A stretch of 41,893 nt of DNA from a virus: positions 1 to 41,893 of IMG/VR virus record IMGVR_UViG_3300042923_000364. One strand, written 5' to 3'. Shown piece after piece: positions 39,828 to 41,893 of this stretch (position 1 is the stretch's first letter; each line of letters starts with the position of its first letter). The notes under the pieces were generated by a model. The model had not been told where the DNA came from. It saw only the letters and a list, made by a program, of their open reading frames with translations, and made no database searches. A program made the translations under genes and the position numbers.

Positions 39828-40733
39828 TTAGAAGTCTCCTTCCGTTTTATCATGGCGTATCCCTTTGAACCGTGGCTCCCTAAGAAGCCTTTTAGAACTT
39901 TCACACATGGCATCAACCTGAACGATCTTGCCGATGATTGCTTGAGGGTTTTCCCACCAGTGCTCCCTCTGTGTGTCAGTCATCCCTGAGATCAGAATAG
40001 TCTTACCGTCTTTCCATTTACAGACGAGACCTCCGAGAGTATCTGCATACTTCCCTTTACCTCCATAGATGCCAATGACTTCCAGGTCAAAGGAAACCCC
40101 TTGCTTGATCTTAATGATGTCCTGAGTCCTCATACCAGGATTGTAGAGACCATGAGGGTCCTTAAGGACGATCCCTTCACCGCCTTGAGAGATAAAGAGA
40201 TCAGCATACCTTCGGGCTTCCTCAAGAGATCCTGGAGTCCACGAAGCAGCCCTAGAAAGACAGCCACCTTCAGTCCCATCTAGCTGATAACAAAGATTTT
40301 CATATCGTGCTCTATAAGGTGTATGGCCTCCACATAGAAACTCAGGCTCCGTAATAATGTCATGGCAGTATGCTCTGAGTTCTATGTGCTGTGTCTTGGT
40401 ATCTCTTGCCCAGCCACTGACGATAGACTGCTCTAAAAATCTATTCTCTCTCTCTAACCATGCATAGGCTTCAAAGATAATAATGTTCGTATGATCCATC
40501 ACTTGATAGAGAGCAGCCTCAAGGTGCTTCATAGAGGAATACACTTCTCCGGTTCTTGAGTAGATCTTCACACGGTCTTCTTCAGGGTCCTTATGAGCCA
40601 AACAAAAGACACCATCAATCTTCTCCTGAGCAATCATAGGCCACTGGATCTTCTCAAGTTTGGCCTTAGGGAGATCCAGGGCTAACTGAATGAATTTGTT
40701 TTTAGGTCTTCCACAGAGGGTCTGGAGGTTCAT
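39828..40733 (-). CDS. ATP-dependent DNA ligase
   Basis: 301 residues (T7 gp1.3: 359). Motif I EKIDG gives the adenylated lysine K38; IIIFEAY is motif III, GGEGIVLKD motif IV, and IIKIKQ motif V, followed by a short OB-fold region (GKGKYADTLGGLVCKWKDG). It seals Okazaki fragments. T7 has its ligase in the early region; here it lies among replication genes with the kinase. It overlaps the kinase stop by four bases. Confidence 0.92.
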   Translation of the reverse strand: MNLQTLCGRPKNKFIQLALDLPKAKLEKIQWPMIAQEKIDGVFCLAHKDPEEDRVKIYSRTGEVYSSMKHLEAALYQVMDHTNIIIFEAYAWLERENRFLEQSIVSGWARDTKTQHIELRAYCHDIITEPEFLCGGHTPYRARYENLCYQLDGTEGGCLSRAASWTPGSLEEARRYADLFISQGGEGIVLKDPHGLYNPGMRTQDIIKIKQGVSFDLEVIGIYGGKGKYADTLGGLVCKWKDGKTILISGMTDTQREHWWENPQAIIGKIVQVDAMCESSKRLLREPRFKGIRHDKTEGDF

Positions 40734-41284
40734 ACTTCTTTATCCTCCCAAGCTTGAAGATCCCTAAGCTTCCCTAAGACATCCTGTACGATTCCTTCAT
40801 ATGCTCTACGGTCTGCCCGGACAGTCTTAAAGGGAACCGCATGATCGTTCAAGAGCTTCAGGATGTCAGCGTCTTTATCCCTCGCTGAGGATTCTGACTG
40901 TCTGCGTCCTCTTGGATTGTAAGGTTTAGTCCTGTCGAGGAAGTAGGATACATTATGGTAGTCAGTGTTGAAGACTCTGAAGATCTCCTTAGTTAGATCC
41001 AAGGAAGCTCCATAGACAGCCCCGAGAATAATCGGAGAGTCAGTAACAATGACATCTACTTCACCTATAAGAATATGCTGTCTATGGATCTGATTGGCTG
41101 AGACCCAAATTTGATTGTTCATTGCTTTCCAATCTTTAGCCCATACGCAGTCCTTAGCAAACTCCCGGACAAGCTCTACGTCCACTCCAGCCCACTTAAG
41201 TTCCTCATAGACGCGACTTGAGATAGTCGACTTGCCAGCCCCAGGACCAGCGAAAAGATTGACCACAAGAGGTCTCTTAAGCAT
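40730..41284 (-). CDS. P-loop nucleotide kinase-like ATPase
   Basis: 184 residues. Walker A is FAGPGAGKST near the N terminus; VDVIVTDSPI is the Walker B/DSP segment; a lid-like RTKPYNPRGRRQSESSARDK region follows. This matches the AAA_28-type phage kinases related to thymidylate and nucleoside kinases. Position next to ligase and polymerase suggests a role in nucleotide supply. T7 uses the unrelated gp1.7 for this. Substrate cannot be told. Confidence 0.8.
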   Translation of the reverse strand: MLKRPLVVNLFAGPGAGKSTISSRVYEELKWAGVDVELVREFAKDCVWAKDWKAMNNQIWVSANQIHRQHILIGEVDVIVTDSPIILGAVYGASLDLTKEIFRVFNTDYHNVSYFLDRTKPYNPRGRRQSESSARDKDADILKLLNDHAVPFKTVRADRRAYEGIVQDVLGKLRDLQAWEDKEV

Positions 41285-41456
41285 CCTTTTGCACCGCCTT
41301 AGTTAAGGCTTGAGACCAGCAGTCCTTACATGTCTTCTTATAGCAGTGTTCAGTTCTGCCTATACCAACATCAGGAGGGCATAGAGAACTTGTTGCTAAA
41401 TGCTCACATATAGCCTCAAAAGCAGGCTCCTCAATATTAATCACAACTTTTGCCAT
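41277..41456 (-). CDS. Small cysteine-rich protein
   Basis: 59 residues: MAKVVINIEEPAFEAICEHL, then cysteines at 26, 38, 43 and 46 (C-x11-C-x4-C-x2-C) ending KKTCKDCW. Four cysteines and histidines suggest a zinc site. Its ATG overlaps the stop of the pentapeptide gene (TAATG) and its stop overlaps the kinase start, so it is translated as part of a chain. Similar K-C-x-x-CW mini-proteins are frequent in Firmicutes phages; function unknown. Confidence 0.7.
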   Translation of the reverse strand: MAKVVINIEEPAFEAICEHLATSSLCPPDVGIGRTEHCYKKTCKDCWSQALTKAVQKDA

Positions 41457-41893
41457 TACTTTAGGACCTCCTCGATCAATTCCACCTTACCAGTTCGGAA
41501 TTTACCATCAGTACTAAAAGGAACTACAATACCTGCTAACCATTCCCACCGTATGAGACACTTCCATATACCCTCTACACCATAGTTCTTCTTAACCCAC
41601 TCTAAGGAGGCAACGTTAATTCCGCAGCCACAGAGAGTCCCGCGATTAGGATTGACAGTTTCCTCAAGAACACTCCCAGGAGCTATCAGCCACTTTTCAG
41701 GAGAACTATAAGTTCCTCCAAATGTTTTATAAACGATGATCCCTTCAGAGGTCTTCTCAAATTGAGTTATAAAGTCATACTGTGTAGGGACTCCTTGGGT
41801 TTGACTCAGGTTAGCGCGACTCAGGTTAGCGCCACTCAGGTCAGCGCCACTCAGGTCAGCGCCACTCAGGTCAGCGCCACTCAGGTCAGCGCC
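41456..41893 (-). CDS. Pentapeptide-repeat protein, C-terminal part
   Basis: Continuation of the gene starting at 370 (joined through 41766). After the last pentapeptides comes [15 protein letters not shown] and a globular domain of about 100 residues with GTLCGCGINVASLEW, KNYGVEGIWKCLIRW and EWLAGIVVPFSTDGKFRTGK. This second domain recurs, as far as I know, in other phage pentapeptide-repeat proteins. Bases 41767-41893 duplicate 1-127 and are not an independent part. The stop at 41456 overlaps the next gene by one base. Confidence 0.85.
   Translation of the reverse strand, partial: GADLSGADLSGADLSGADLSGANLSRANLSQTQGVPTQYDFITQFEKTSEGIIVYKTFGGTYSSPEKWLIAPGSVLEETVNPNRGTLCGCGINVASLEWVKKNYGVEGIWKCLIRWEWLAGIVVPFSTDGKFRTGKVELIEEVLK
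41767..41893. repeat. Terminal direct repeat (right copy)
   Basis: Exact copy of 1-127. See the left copy. Confidence 0.9.

Overview
The window is the complete genome of a T7-like podovirus (Autographiviridae-type) that looks temperate. It was assembled as a circle and cut inside one gene. The first 127 bases (1-127) are repeated exactly as the last 127 (41767-41893). An exact 127-base end overlap is what a de Bruijn assembler with k=127 leaves on a circular contig, so the real unit is most likely 41,766 bp. A pentapeptide-repeat gene runs across the cut. All genes but one are on the minus strand, so the phage map is read from high to low coordinates.

Reading that way from the early region: a regulatory switch (12500-12822), a BRO-type antirepressor, three small unknown genes and a single-subunit T7-type RNA polymerase (7787-10396). 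Then come replication genes in T7 order: a zinc-ribbon protein, a small beta-rich protein, SSB (2.5), endonuclease I (3), a lysozyme-like protein (3.5), primase-helicase (4), a dATP/dGTP pyrophosphohydrolase-like protein, DNA polymerase (5), the pentapeptide protein, a nucleotide kinase, ATP-dependent ligase, 5.7 and exonuclease (6). The virion block follows: 7.3-like protein, portal (8), scaffold (9), capsid (10), tail tubes (11, 12), internal proteins (13-16), tail fibre (17). The lysis and packaging block is holin (17.5), a second membrane protein, a muramidase-like endolysin, and terminases (18, 19).

The region between the terminase and the switch (about 12500-17650) is not T7-like. It has a large serine recombinase with a candidate attP at its 3' side, a predicted exported protein that could be a lysogenic-conversion gene, a ribbon-helix-helix repressor candidate on the only plus-strand gene, and a divergent promoter region with three copies of a 26-bp operator. 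The rightward operator-covered promoter reads into the antirepressor and on to the phage RNA polymerase. A simple model follows: the repressor keeps the RNA polymerase operon silent and the recombinase integrates the DNA. On induction, RNA polymerase is made and reads five promoters sharing the core ATTGTGCCACGA (minus strand). A degenerate T7-lysozyme homologue without its zinc ligands may tune that polymerase.

Host: the outer-membrane-type lysis and internal-core genes argue for a diderm host. The strong Shine-Dalgarno sites, the recombinase and the exported protein have a Firmicutes flavour. A Negativicutes host would fit both, but this is inference. No tRNA, rRNA or CRISPR array was seen.
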